Assembly: GCA_965198995.1 (NCBI GenBank)
Contig: CBDAQG010000002.1
Span: forward strand, 1,798,001 to 1,862,000
Direction of reading: 5' to 3'
Source of the DNA: CAXMMR01 sp965198995
GTDB lineage: Bacteria; Pseudomonadota; Alphaproteobacteria; Acetobacterales; Acetobacteraceae
Length of the DNA: 64,000 bases
A program made the position numbers and the translations under genes. The notes beneath the pieces were generated by a model. It was not told the origin of the DNA and searched no databases. It saw only the letters and a list, made by a program, of their open reading frames with translations. The stretch's first letter is position 1. Each line of letters opens with the position of its first letter. Of this stretch, positions 15,678 to 24,122 are shown one piece after another.

Positions 15678-16694
15678 TTAAAACGAGGGCATCGCGCTCC
15701 GGTTGCCGACCGCGTGAGCATGCCGCGCGCGCCAGACCTCCGCTGCCTGCAGGTCTGCCGTCGCGACCTCGGTGGCGCGCCCCACCGCCAGCAGCCCGAG
15801 CGCGATCGTCGCCGTGATCCGCGCCTCGGCCGCCGGATTGCCCGCCTCCCCCGTCCACACCGCCCGCCAGGCCTCCGCCGGCGGCTCCTCCCACGCGGCG
15901 CCGGCCGCCGGCGCCACCAGCTCCCGCCGACCGAGGCCAGGCACGAGCAGATGCAGCGTCGACGCCTTCGCCGGATGGCGCTCCGCCTCGCCGCCGCCGC
16001 CCTTGAGCACCAGCAGCCGCAACTCGCCGAGCCGCTCCGCCGCGCCGAGATGCACCTCGATGTAGGGCGGGTGGAACACCCCATCCACCGCCGCCGGCGC
16101 GCCCGCCGGGTTGAGCAGCCGGCAGACGGTGTTGATCGGCGAGCGCAGGCCGAACAGCGCGCGGCTGGCGAGCAGGCGCTCGAGCCCAGGCGACAGCGCC
16201 TGCAGCGGCATGTAGGCGAAGCCGCGCCGGGCCAACTCCGCGCCGGCGGCCGCCGCGTCCATCACCGGCGCCAGCCCCAGCCCGGCCAGCCCGTCGAGCA
16301 CGCTCATGCCGCTCGAGAACTGGTTGCTGCCATGCATCAGCACCGGCACCCCGGCCAGGCCCAACGCCAGCGCCGCCATCAGGAACCACGGCGCGCCCCG
16401 CGTCCGCCCGGCCCCATAGGAGGGCCAGTCCAGCGCCACACCGGCCAGCGCCACGCCCGCCACCTCGAGCGACGCCGTCTCGCGCGCCGCCTCCACCAGG
16501 CCCGCTACCTCCTCGGCGTCCTCGCCGCGGTAGCGCAGCAGCATCAGAAAGGCGCCGACCTGCATCGGGTCGGCCCGCCCCGCCAGCACCAGCGCGAGCG
16601 CCTCGCGCGCCTCCGCACGGGTCAGCGCCCGCGAACGGCCAGGGCCACGCCCGAGGGTGGCGACGAAGGTGGCGAAACGGTCGGTGTCCGACAT
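15678..16694 (-). CDS. Glycosyltransferase-like protein of the TrpD2/YbiB family
   Basis: A 338-residue relative of anthranilate phosphoribosyltransferase (start ATG 16694). The N-terminal helical segment TRAEAREALALVLAGRADPMQVGAFLMLLRYRGE and the core DWPSYGAGRTRGAPWF, VPVLMHGSNQFSSG and RSPINTVCRLLNPAG match the YbiB branch. That branch lacks the GTGGD-type TrpD signature and binds nucleic acid in E. coli. A role in tryptophan synthesis is therefore unlikely. nagA is 39 bases upstream on the same strand. Confidence 0.85.
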   Translation of the reverse strand: MSDTDRFATFVATLGRGPGRSRALTRAEAREALALVLAGRADPMQVGAFLMLLRYRGEDAEEVAGLVEAARETASLEVAGVALAGVALDWPSYGAGRTRGAPWFLMAALALGLAGVPVLMHGSNQFSSGMSVLDGLAGLGLAPVMDAAAAGAELARRGFAYMPLQALSPGLERLLASRALFGLRSPINTVCRLLNPAGAPAAVDGVFHPPYIEVHLGAAERLGELRLLVLKGGGGEAERHPAKASTLHLLVPGLGRRELVAPAAGAAWEEPPAEAWRAVWTGEAGNPAAEARITATIALGLLAVGRATEVATADLQAAEVWRARHAHAVGNRSAMPSF

Positions 16695-16733
16695 GGCGGC
16701 GTCCTGAAGCGGCGGCAAGCGCAGGCGAGCGCA

Positions 16734-17894
16734 TCAGTGCGGCAAGAATGCACCGTGCCGCCAGGTTCCCAGCACCTGCAAATCGCCGGAGAGCAGCAGC
16801 AGGTCGGCGCGCAGGCCCGGCGCGATCCGCCCCACCTCGCCGGACAGGCCGAGCAGCGCCGCCGGCGCCGCCGAGGCCATTTGCAGCGCCCGCTCGACGC
16901 CAAGCCCAAGCCCGAAGGCGACGTTGCGCACGCAGTCGATCAGCGTCGTGTCCGCGCCCGCCAGCGTGCCCGCGTCGTCCACCAGCCGGCCATCCCGGCG
17001 GCTGATCCAGCGCCCATTGAGCCGGAACCCGTCCAGCGTCGTCCCGGCGACCGCCATCGCGTCGCTGACCAGGAACATCGCCGGCCCGGCAGGCGCGGCC
17101 AGCGCCAGGCGCAGCATCGCCGGATGCACATGGACAAAATCGGCGATCAGCCCGCATCGCACGCCCGCCGCCAGCAACGCCGCCGCGACTAGGCCCGGCT
17201 CCCGCCCCGCCGCCGCCGGCATCGCGTTGTAGAGGTGGGTGACGCCGCTGATCCCGGCGGCAAAGCCGGCTTCAGCCGCCTCGATGCCGGCCGCGCTGTG
17301 CCCGGCCGAGACCACCACGCCCGCCCGCACCAGCCGGGCCACGCTTGCCGCCGCCACCTCCTCAGGCGCCAGCGTGACCAGCAGCCGCCCGGGCGACAGC
17401 CGCGCCGCCGCCGCCTCCAGCAACACGACATCGGCCTCGCCAGCCCGGCGGATGGCGTCACGCCGGTGCACCCCCGGCCGCGCCGGGCTGATGAACGGCC
17501 CCTCCAGATGCAGCCCCAGCACGCCCGACCCCGGCTCGGCGACAAGGCTCGCCGCCGCGTCGATGGCCTGCGGCATCAGCGCGGCGCGATCGGTGATCAG
17601 CGTCGGCAGCAGCCCGGTGACGCCGAACGGCCGGTGCGCGTTGGCGATCGCCCGCGCCGCCGCCGCCGACGGGTCGTCGTTGAACTGCACCCCGCCGCCG
17701 CCATTGACCTGCACGTCGATCAGCCCCGGCGCCAGCAGCGCATCGGCCGGCAGCCGCCGGCTCGGCACGCCCACCAGCGGGCGGTCCGCCAGCACAGCCG
17801 CGATCCGGCCCGACCTGACCAGCAGCGCCCGGCCCTCGACCAGGACGCCGCCCAGCAGCATGCGGCAGCCGCCCAGCAGCTCGTCGCCGTCCAT
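16734..17894 (-). CDS. nagA: N-acetylglucosamine-6-phosphate deacetylase
   Basis: NagA deacetylates GlcNAc-6-phosphate in amino-sugar recycling. The protein has 386 residues from ATG 17894. Amidohydrolase-fold motifs are LLAPGLIDVQVNGGGGVQF, metal-binding GLHLEGPF, VSAGHS, THLYNAM and the catalytic Asp in LVSDAM. It belongs to a compact minus-strand run with the molybdopterin oxidoreductase (17 bases upstream) and the YbiB-like gene. No nagB or kinase is nearby, so the pathway context is not evident locally. Confidence 0.93.
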   Translation of the reverse strand: MDGDELLGGCRMLLGGVLVEGRALLVRSGRIAAVLADRPLVGVPSRRLPADALLAPGLIDVQVNGGGGVQFNDDPSAAAARAIANAHRPFGVTGLLPTLITDRAALMPQAIDAAASLVAEPGSGVLGLHLEGPFISPARPGVHRRDAIRRAGEADVVLLEAAAARLSPGRLLVTLAPEEVAAASVARLVRAGVVVSAGHSAAGIEAAEAGFAAGISGVTHLYNAMPAAAGREPGLVAAALLAAGVRCGLIADFVHVHPAMLRLALAAPAGPAMFLVSDAMAVAGTTLDGFRLNGRWISRRDGRLVDDAGTLAGADTTLIDCVRNVAFGLGLGVERALQMASAAPAALLGLSGEVGRIAPGLRADLLLLSGDLQVLGTWRHGAFLPH

Positions 17895-17911
17895 CGCCTC
17901 GGCGGCTGGTG

Positions 17912-18565
17912 TCACTCGCTGTAGCGCTGCTCGACCCAGGGATCGGCATTGTTGTGGTAGCCGCGGGTCTCCCAGAAGCCACGCCGGTCGCGCGCCGCCA
18001 GCTCGATCCGGCGCACCCATTTGGGCGACTTCCACAGGTATAAACGCGGGATCAGCACCCGCACTGGGCCGCCATGCTCGCGCGAGATCGGCCGGCCCTC
18101 CCACTCATGCACCAGGAAGACGTCTGCTTGATCGAACTGGTCCAGCCGGACGTTGGTCGTGTAGCCGTCATGGGCGTGCAACAGCACGTGCCGCGCCTCG
18201 TCCTTCGGCTCCACCATCGCCAGCAGCGCCGAGACGGCGACCCCGCGCCAATGGTTGTCAAAGCGCGACCAGCTGGTGACGCAATGCATGTCCGAGACGC
18301 TGTCGCGCTGCGGCATCGCCAGCAGCTCGGCCAGCGTCAGGCTCAGCGGACGGCGGCAGAAGCCGTCGATGTCGAGGCGGAACTTCGCCACCGTCACGTC
18401 CGGCTGCTGCCCCAAGTCGAGCACCGGCCAATCCTTCACCAAAGTCTGGCCCGGCGGCAGCCGCGCCGCACCCGGCTCAGCCAGGCCGACGAGCCCGCGC
18501 TTGCCCGCCGCCCAAAGCTGCTTGCTCAGCGTCAGCTTGCTGTCGATCGGCGTTTCATCGGTCAT
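17912..18565 (-). CDS. Molybdopterin-dependent oxidoreductase, sulfite oxidase-like (YuiH type)
   Basis: A 217-residue SUOX-fold protein. The key motif DMHCVTSWSRFDNHWRGV contains the Mo-ligating Cys. LLHAHDGYTTNV, EHGGPVRVLIPRLYLWKSPKWV and FWETRGYHNNADPW are typical of the YuiH/MsrP-like catalytic subunits. There is no Tat signal, so it is probably cytoplasmic, unlike periplasmic MsrP. The start is ATG 18565; the longer open frame reads back into a repeat and is rejected. The substrate is unknown. Confidence 0.9.
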   Translation of the reverse strand: MTDETPIDSKLTLSKQLWAAGKRGLVGLAEPGAARLPPGQTLVKDWPVLDLGQQPDVTVAKFRLDIDGFCRRPLSLTLAELLAMPQRDSVSDMHCVTSWSRFDNHWRGVAVSALLAMVEPKDEARHVLLHAHDGYTTNVRLDQFDQADVFLVHEWEGRPISREHGGPVRVLIPRLYLWKSPKWVRRIELAARDRRGFWETRGYHNNADPWVEQRYSE

Positions 18566-18589
18566 GCGCCGTGCTCTGCCGCTGGACAG

Positions 18590-18632
18590 CAAGGCCAGGG
18601 CTCCGCCCCAGCGTCGGGAAGCGCCAGACCCC
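18590..18632. repeat. Degenerate partial copy of the composite repeat
   Basis: Contains AAGGCCAGGGCTCCGCCCC and AGCGCCAGACCCC, a shortened form of one arm of family A. It lies between the DedA-type gene (stop at 18638) and the molybdopterin oxidoreductase start at 18565. Confidence 0.55.
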
Positions 18633-18637
18633 ACTGA

Positions 18638-19216
18638 CTAGACATATTTCAGCGCCACGAAGCCGACCACGATCAATGCCAGCGTCACCATCGTGACCAC
18701 CGTCAACCGCCGCTCGACAAAGTCGCGCACCGGCTCGCCGAAAAACCGCAGCAGCCCCGCCACCAGGAAAAACCGCACGCCCCGCGTCAACGCCGCCGCC
18801 GCCACGAACACCGGAAAGCTGAACCCGGCGGCGCCGGAGGCGATGGTGACGATCTTGAACGGGATCGGCGTCAATCCCTTGATCAGGATCAGCCACAAAC
18901 CGTATTGCACGTAGCGCTGCCGAAACGTCTCGAACGCCGCCTGGTAGTGGTAGAACCGCAGGATCGGCAACGCGACGCGGGCGAACAGCGCGTAGCCGAT
19001 GTAGTAGCCCAACATTCCGCCCAGCACGCTCGCGACCGTGCACAGCGCCGCCAGCGCCCAGGCCCGACGCGGCCGCGCCAGCACCATCGGGATCAGCAGC
19101 ACGTCCGGCGGGATCGGAAACACGCTGCTCTCGGCAAAGCTCACCAACGCCAGCCATAACGGCGCGCGCGGGCTGGCCGACAGCCTTAAAACACGCTCGT
19201 AGACGGCTCGCAGCAT
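18638..19216 (-). CDS. DedA-type membrane protein (YqaA/VTT domain)
   Basis: A 192-residue integral membrane protein of the VTT/SNARE-associated superfamily with about 4-5 hydrophobic segments. Characteristic features are FAESSVFPIPPDVLLIPM near the N-terminus and GLTPIPFKIVTIASGAAGFSF in the middle (the conserved F/Y-x-R/K-x3-PxP region). Relatives act in lipid flipping or envelope homeostasis; the exact role is unknown. The start is ATG 19216. Confidence 0.87.
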   Translation of the reverse strand: MLRAVYERVLRLSASPRAPLWLALVSFAESSVFPIPPDVLLIPMVLARPRRAWALAALCTVASVLGGMLGYYIGYALFARVALPILRFYHYQAAFETFRQRYVQYGLWLILIKGLTPIPFKIVTIASGAAGFSFPVFVAAAALTRGVRFFLVAGLLRFFGEPVRDFVERRLTVVTMVTLALIVVGFVALKYV

Positions 19217-19270
19217 CGCGGACTCCAGGCTTGGCTGAGATTACGCCGACAAGGTTAAGAAAAGGTAGGA

Positions 19271-19437
19271 AGGCCAGAGGCTCTGCCCCTGGACTCCGCT
19301 GGGGCCCGCGACCCCGGACCCCCGACCTCGCCGCAAGCCATGAACAATAGCCGGATTTCAAAGGCTCCGCCTTCGTGCGGAGCACGCCTTGGCGTGACGA
19401 TGGGGTCAAGGGGCAAAGCCCCTTGCCTTGCCTGCTC
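19271..19437. repeat. Composite palindromic repeat, copy 3 (family A)
   Basis: Lies between the DedA-type gene and the histidine kinase, touching the kinase stop codon. It carries CCAGAGGC/GCCCCTGG, GCTGGGGCCC, AAAGGCTCCGCCTTCG and GGGGCAAAGCCCC. A short extra module (GTGCGGAGCACGCC...GGCGTGACG) is inserted in one arm, as also seen at 39657-39884 and 60673-60936. Confidence 0.8.
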
Positions 19438-20874
19438 TCAAGCCGGCAACGTGATCGTCGCCCGTGTACCCTGCCCGCTGCGATTGCCGAGCACCACGTC
19501 GCCGCCATGCGCGCGCAGGATGTTGCGCGCGATCGACAGCCCGAGCCCAGTCCCACCCGTCTCCCGGTTGCGGCTGCCCTCCACCCGGTAGAACGGGTCG
19601 AACACCCGCTCCAGCTCGTCCGGCGGTATCCCAGGCCCGTCGTCGTCGACGAACACCGTCACGGTCCCCGCCCCCCGCCGCAGCGCCACCTGGGCGCCGC
19701 CGGCGTATTTCACCGCATTGCCTACCAGGTTGGCGATCGCCCGCTTCAGCGCCACCGGCCTCGCCTGCACCACCATGTGCTCCGGCCCGTCATAGCGCAG
19801 TTGCTCGCCCGCCTGCGGGGTGGCATCGCTCGCCTCGTCGACCACGGTGCGCAGCAGCGCCGGCAGGTCGAGTGCCACGACCGGCTCGGCGCGCGAGGCG
19901 TCCCGGCCGAACGCCAGGGTCGCGGCGACCATCGCCTCGAGCTCGTCGAGGTCGGCCAGGAACTTGCCGCGCAGCTCGTCGTCCTCGATGAACTCGGCGC
20001 GCAGCTTCATCCGGGTGATCGGCGTGCGCAGGTCATGGCCGATGGCGGCGATCAGGAAGGTGCGGTCCTGCACGAAGCGGCGGATGCGGCTCGCCATGGT
20101 GTTGAAAGCGATGGCCGCGGTGCGCACTTCGCTCGGCCCCACCTCGGGCAGCGGCGAGGCGTTGACGTCGCGGCCGAGCCGCTCGGCGGCGGCGGCGAGC
20201 GTCGCCACCGGCCCGATCAGGCGGCGCACCGCCCACACCGAGAGCAGCGCGGCGGCGAGCGTCATCACGACGAAGGCGGCCAGAAAGGTCGGCGAGTTCC
20301 AGAACAGCACCGGGCGCAGCGGCAGCCGCACGTTCAGCCAGGTGTCCTCCGGCAGATGCACGGCGACCTCGAGCTTATGGGAGCGCGTGTCGCAATGCAC
20401 GATGACGCCGTGCGGCCGCGGGCCGAGGCGCGGCGGCGGGCCTGGTCGCGCCGGCGCGTCGAGCCGCGGCGGTGGCGGCCCGTCCGGGCGCGGCTGCATC
20501 GAGTGGATGCTGATGCGCACCACCTGGTCGAGCCAGAGCGGCGGTGCGGCGGCAAACCGGCTGGCCGGCGCCGCGTCCAGCGTGACCGCCCAGCCGCTCG
20601 GCAGGTCAAGCTCGCGCAGCACCCCGGCGCGCTGCTCCGGCGGCACGCTGGTGACCGCGCGCACGATCGTCGAGATCCGCACGCCGACGTAGCGGGCCTC
20701 GGCGAAATGCTGCAGGCCGATGCTGTCATAGGCGTGGATCGTCAGGCCCAGGCCTTGGACGAGGGCAAGGCCGAACAGCAGCGTCACCAGCGTCCGCGAC
20801 GCGAGCGAGCCGGGCCAGCCCAGGGCACGGCGGCGCGGCGGCGTGGCGAGCGATCCGTCAGGCACGTTCGACAT
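19438..20874 (-). CDS. Sensor histidine kinase, EnvZ/OmpR type
   Basis: A 478-residue inner-membrane kinase. TM1 is at about 24-48. A periplasmic part (50-175) includes a Pro-rich stretch and TM2 is at about 195-215. HAMP follows (RRLIGPVATLAAAAERLGRD), then the H box IGHDLRTPITRMKLRAEF with phospho-acceptor His280. The N box is LVGNAVKYA, with G boxes DDGPGIPP and GTGLGLSIARNIL. Its start overlaps the 3' end of the response-regulator gene by 17 bases, so the pair is an operon. The stimulus is not evident. Confidence 0.93.
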   Translation of the reverse strand: MSNVPDGSLATPPRRRALGWPGSLASRTLVTLLFGLALVQGLGLTIHAYDSIGLQHFAEARYVGVRISTIVRAVTSVPPEQRAGVLRELDLPSGWAVTLDAAPASRFAAAPPLWLDQVVRISIHSMQPRPDGPPPPRLDAPARPGPPPRLGPRPHGVIVHCDTRSHKLEVAVHLPEDTWLNVRLPLRPVLFWNSPTFLAAFVVMTLAAALLSVWAVRRLIGPVATLAAAAERLGRDVNASPLPEVGPSEVRTAAIAFNTMASRIRRFVQDRTFLIAAIGHDLRTPITRMKLRAEFIEDDELRGKFLADLDELEAMVAATLAFGRDASRAEPVVALDLPALLRTVVDEASDATPQAGEQLRYDGPEHMVVQARPVALKRAIANLVGNAVKYAGGAQVALRRGAGTVTVFVDDDGPGIPPDELERVFDPFYRVEGSRNRETGGTGLGLSIARNILRAHGGDVVLGNRSGQGTRATITLPA

Positions 20875-21577
20875 CGCAGGCCAGAACGTAGCCGCCGCCG
20901 CGCACCGTCTTGATCAGTTGCGCGTGCCGGCCGTCATCCTCCAGCTTGCGCCGCAACCGGCTGATCGCGACGTCGATCGCGCGGTCGAACGGCCCCGCCT
21001 GACGGCCGCGCAGCAGATCGAGCAGCATGTCGCGGGTGAGCACGCGATTGGCCCGGTCGAGCATGGCGACCAGCAGGTCGTACTCGCCGCCGGTCAGCAC
21101 GACCTCCACGCCGTCCGGATTGAGCAGGCGCCGCCGGGCCGGCTCCAGCAGCCAGCCGCCAAAACGCAACCCGCGCGGCGCCGGCTCGACCCGCCGCTCG
21201 GCCCGCTCGGAGCTGCGCCGCAGCACCGCCCGGATGCGGGCCAGCAGCTCGCGCGGGTTGAACGGCTTGGGCAGGTAGTCGTCGGCGCCGAGCTCGAGGC
21301 CGATGATGCGGTCGGTCTCCTCGCCCATCGCGGTCAGCATGACGATCGGCACGTCGGACTGGGTGCGCAGCCAGCGCGCCAGGTCCAGCCCGCCCTCGCC
21401 GGGCAGCATCAGGTCGAGCACGACGAGCTGGTAGTGGCCGTTTGGCCAGTTGCGCCGCGCCTCGCGGGCGTCCCGCGCGGCGGTAACCCGGAAGCGGTTG
21501 CGTTCCAGGAAACGCGCCAGCAGCTCGCGTATCTCCCGGTCGTCGTCGACCACCAGAATGTGCGGCATCGTCTCCAT
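20858..21577 (-). CDS. Response regulator, OmpR/PhoB family
   Basis: A 239-residue two-domain transcription factor. The receiver has the acidic pair DDD at 11-13, phospho-acceptor Asp55 in VVLDLMLPGEGG, and Lys in YLPKPF. The C-terminal winged helix ends LIKTVRGGGYVLA. I start at ATG 21577, preceded by TAGGTG; GTG 21586 and ATG 21568 are alternatives. It is the partner of the histidine kinase that follows. Confidence 0.94.
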   Translation of the reverse strand: METMPHILVVDDDREIRELLARFLERNRFRVTAARDAREARRNWPNGHYQLVVLDLMLPGEGGLDLARWLRTQSDVPIVMLTAMGEETDRIIGLELGADDYLPKPFNPRELLARIRAVLRRSSERAERRVEPAPRGLRFGGWLLEPARRRLLNPDGVEVVLTGGEYDLLVAMLDRANRVLTRDMLLDLLRGRQAGPFDRAIDVAISRLRRKLEDDGRHAQLIKTVRGGGYVLACDVERA

Positions 21578-21644
21578 CAGCCACACCTAGCGCGCGTCGA
21601 CGCCGAACCGGAACGTCCGTTGCACTCCGTTGCAATGCGGACGC

Positions 21645-21968
21645 TTAGCGCCAGTGCGCCGGCAGCCAAACCCAGGAGCCGTAGCGCGCCACCCACCGGC
21701 CCGGCACATACTCATGATAGCCGTAACCGACCCGCCGACCCGCCCAATGCGCCGGGATCCAGACATAGGTGCGCCCATCCCAGTGCCAGTGCGCACGCTC
21801 CAGCACGTAGCGCTCGGGCGGACCGGGCGGCGGCGGCGGCGGCGCGTAGCCGGGCTCGGCCGGTATCGGCGCATAGGCGCCAGGCGGGTAAGGCTGCGCC
21901 AGCGCGCTGCCGCAGAGCAACACACCAAGCAACACACCAAGCAACACCCAGGTGCAGACCGACCTCAT
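21645..21968 (-). CDS. Small secreted YXWGXW-like repeat protein
   Basis: A 107-residue exported protein. GAGGAG precedes ATG 21968. The signal peptide MRSVCTWVLLGVLLGVLLCG ends near SALA. The mature part begins with a Pro/Tyr-rich stretch (PYPPGAYAPIPAEPGY...PPPPPPGPP), then repeats of the type HWHWDGRTYVWIPAHW and YVPGRWVARYGSWVWLPAHW. These Trp/His/Gly repeats are frequent in small periplasmic proteins of unknown function in acid-tolerant alphaproteobacteria. Confidence 0.8.
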   Translation of the reverse strand: MRSVCTWVLLGVLLGVLLCGSALAQPYPPGAYAPIPAEPGYAPPPPPPGPPERYVLERAHWHWDGRTYVWIPAHWAGRRVGYGYHEYVPGRWVARYGSWVWLPAHWR

Positions 21969-22000
21969 GCAAAACTCCTCATCGACCATCTGTGGAAAAA

Positions 22001-22256
22001 GGAAGGCCAGGGCTTTCCCTCCGTGAGCCTTTCCAACTGCGCTCTGCACAGTCGGAACCTTTGGCTCACTCCGCCCTGAACCCGTCACGCGCGAGCGTGC
22101 ATTCGCACAACTGGGGCCGCGCCCCCAGCCCAGCGAAGCCACTCAACCCTGGGTCCCACAGCCCCGACCTCGCCATGGAATACCAGGCAATCTAATGGAT
22201 TTTGAAGGCTTTGCCTTTAATGGGGTCCAGGCGCAGCGCCCCTGGCCTTCCTTCCC
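22001..22256. repeat. Composite palindromic repeat, copy 4 (family A, long form)
   Basis: Touches the ilvD stop. It contains an extra module of about 70 bp (CTCCGTGAGCCTTTCC ... GGAACCTTTGGCTCAC, itself an inverted repeat) that recurs almost unchanged at 53860-53915. The remaining modules are GGGGCCGCGCCCC, AGCGAAGCCACTCAACC, AAGGCTTTGCCTT and the terminal GCGCAGCGCC hairpin. Confidence 0.82.
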
Positions 22257-23981
22257 TCAGATATCCGCATAAACATGCGTCTCCGCCGCCCCGCCCGGTT
22301 GCGTCACCGCACCGAGATGCGCCGGCCCGACCAGCTGCGCGTATTTCCAGATTGCGCCCGAATTGTAGTCGGTCCCCCGCGGCCGCCACGCCGCCCGCCG
22401 CGCCGCCAGCTCCGCCGCGTCCAGCGCCACCTCGATCGTGCCGGCGTCGGCGTCGAGCGTGATCGTGTCGCCGTTGCGCAACAGCGCGATCGGCCCGCCC
22501 AGCGCCGCCTCCGGCCCGACATGGCCGACGCAGAAGCCGCGCGTGCCGCCGGAGAACCGCCCGTCGGTGATCAGCGCCACCAGCTCGCCCATGCCCTGCC
22601 CGTAGATCGCCGCCGTGGTCGACAGCATCTCGCGCATGCCCGGCCCGCCACGCGGCCCCTCGTAGCGGATAACGATCACGTCGCCCGCCTTGTAGGCCCG
22701 CGCCTGCACGGCGGCGAACGCCTCCTCCTCGCTGTCGAAGCACAGCGCCGTGCCGGTAAACTGCCGGCGCGCGAGCCCCGCGACCTTCACGATCGCCCCG
22801 TCTGGCGCCAAATTGCCCGTCAGCCCGACCACGCCCCCCGTCGGCGCCAGCGCCCGGCTCACCGGGTAAATCACGTCCTGCCCCTCCGGAAACGTCACTC
22901 CCTTGAGGTTCTCCGCCAGCGTCCTGCCGGTGACGGTCATGCAGTCGCCATGCAGCAGCCCGGCATCGAACAGCGCCCGCAGGATCACCGGAATGCCGCC
23001 AACCCGGTGCACGTCCAGCGCCACATACTTCCCACCCGGCTTGAGGTCGGCGATGTAGGGCGTGCGGCGCATGATCTCGACCACGTCCGCCATCGTGAAC
23101 CGGATCCCCGCCTCGTGGGCGATCGCCGGCAGATGCAGCCCGGCATTGGTCGAGCCGCCGGTGGCGCCGACGCAAACCGCCGCATTCTCAAGGCTCTTCA
23201 GCGTGACGATGTCGCGCGGCCTGAGCTGCCGCTCGACCAGGTCCATCACCGCCCGCCCGCTCTGCACAGCCCAGGCATCCCGCTCCTCATACGGCGCCGG
23301 CGCTCCCGCCGAGCCCGGCAGCGCGAGACCGATCGCCTCCGACACCATCGCCATCGTATTCGCGGTGAACTGCCCGCCACACGCCCCGGCCGACGGGCAA
23401 GCGACGCATTCCAGCTCATGCAGCTCCGCGTCGCTCATCTTCCCGGCCGCATGCATCCCCACCGCCTCGAACACGTCGACGACGGTGACGTCGCGGTCCT
23501 GGAACCGCCCCGGCAAAATCGTCCCGCCGTACATGAACACGCTCGGCACGTTCAGCCGCACCATCGCCATCATCATGCCCGGCAACGACTTGTCGCAGCC
23601 TGCCAAGCCCACCAGCGCATCATAGCAATGCCCGCGCATCGTCAGCTCGACGCTGTCGACGATGCACTCGCGGCTCACCAGCGAGGACTTCATCCCCTGG
23701 TGCCCCATCGCAATCCCGTCGGTCACCGTGATGGTGGTGAACTCGCGCGGGCTGCCACCCGCCTCCGCCACCCCGAGCTTGACCGACTTCGCCTGCCGGT
23801 CGAGCGCGATGTTGCACGGCGCCGCCTCGTTCCAGCAGGTCGCCACGCCCACCAGCGGCTGCGCGATCTGCTCCTCGGTCATGCCCATCGCGTGGTAATA
23901 CGAGCGATGCGGCGCCCGGCCAGGGCCCTCGGTCACGTGGCGGGACGGGAGGGAGGATTTGTCCCAGCGCTTTTTCAACAT
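22257..23981 (-). CDS. ilvD: Dihydroxy-acid dehydratase
   Basis: IlvD dehydrates 2,3-dihydroxy acids to 2-oxo acids in valine, isoleucine and pantothenate synthesis using an Fe-S cluster. It has 574 residues from ATG 23981 (GGAG eight bases upstream). Cluster-region cysteines are Cys56 in CWNEAAPCN, Cys129 in GLAGCDKSLPG and Cys201 in VACPSAGACGGQF, matching the dehydratase family. The C-terminal half has GGRFSGGTRGFCVGHV-type motifs. A pair of A/T-rich hairpins separates it from valS. Confidence 0.96.
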   Translation of the reverse strand: MLKKRWDKSSLPSRHVTEGPGRAPHRSYYHAMGMTEEQIAQPLVGVATCWNEAAPCNIALDRQAKSVKLGVAEAGGSPREFTTITVTDGIAMGHQGMKSSLVSRECIVDSVELTMRGHCYDALVGLAGCDKSLPGMMMAMVRLNVPSVFMYGGTILPGRFQDRDVTVVDVFEAVGMHAAGKMSDAELHELECVACPSAGACGGQFTANTMAMVSEAIGLALPGSAGAPAPYEERDAWAVQSGRAVMDLVERQLRPRDIVTLKSLENAAVCVGATGGSTNAGLHLPAIAHEAGIRFTMADVVEIMRRTPYIADLKPGGKYVALDVHRVGGIPVILRALFDAGLLHGDCMTVTGRTLAENLKGVTFPEGQDVIYPVSRALAPTGGVVGLTGNLAPDGAIVKVAGLARRQFTGTALCFDSEEEAFAAVQARAYKAGDVIVIRYEGPRGGPGMREMLSTTAAIYGQGMGELVALITDGRFSGGTRGFCVGHVGPEAALGGPIALLRNGDTITLDADAGTIEVALDAAELAARRAAWRPRGTDYNSGAIWKYAQLVGPAHLGAVTQPGGAAETHVYADI

Positions 23982-24000
23982 GGTGAGGCTCCAAGAAAGC

Positions 24001-24122
24001 GGTTCTTTTTTGCAAAAAAGAACCAAAAAACTTTTACCAGCTCGGGATTATTCCAACGGCGAAAGTTTACCTAAGTCTTATGAAATAAAAGTTTTTTGCT
24101 TCTTTTTTTCAAAAAAGAAGCG
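24001..24122. repeat. Inverted pair of A/T-rich hairpins (family B)
   Basis: Unit one at 24001-24035 is GGTTC, T-run, GC, A-run, GAACC, then AAAAAACTTTT. Unit two at 24087-24122 is the same structure in opposite orientation with GCTTC/GAAGC arms. They face each other across about 50 bp. The valS stop codon TGA (24111-24109) lies in the loop of unit two, so the last codons of valS are made from the repeat. Likely a termination region for valS ahead of ilvD's upstream side. Confidence 0.85.

Noticed and set aside
15469..17157. 562-codon minus-strand frame
   Set aside because: Only its last 61 codons (the CsbD-like gene) are real; the rest is an alternative frame of the YbiB-like and nagA genes.
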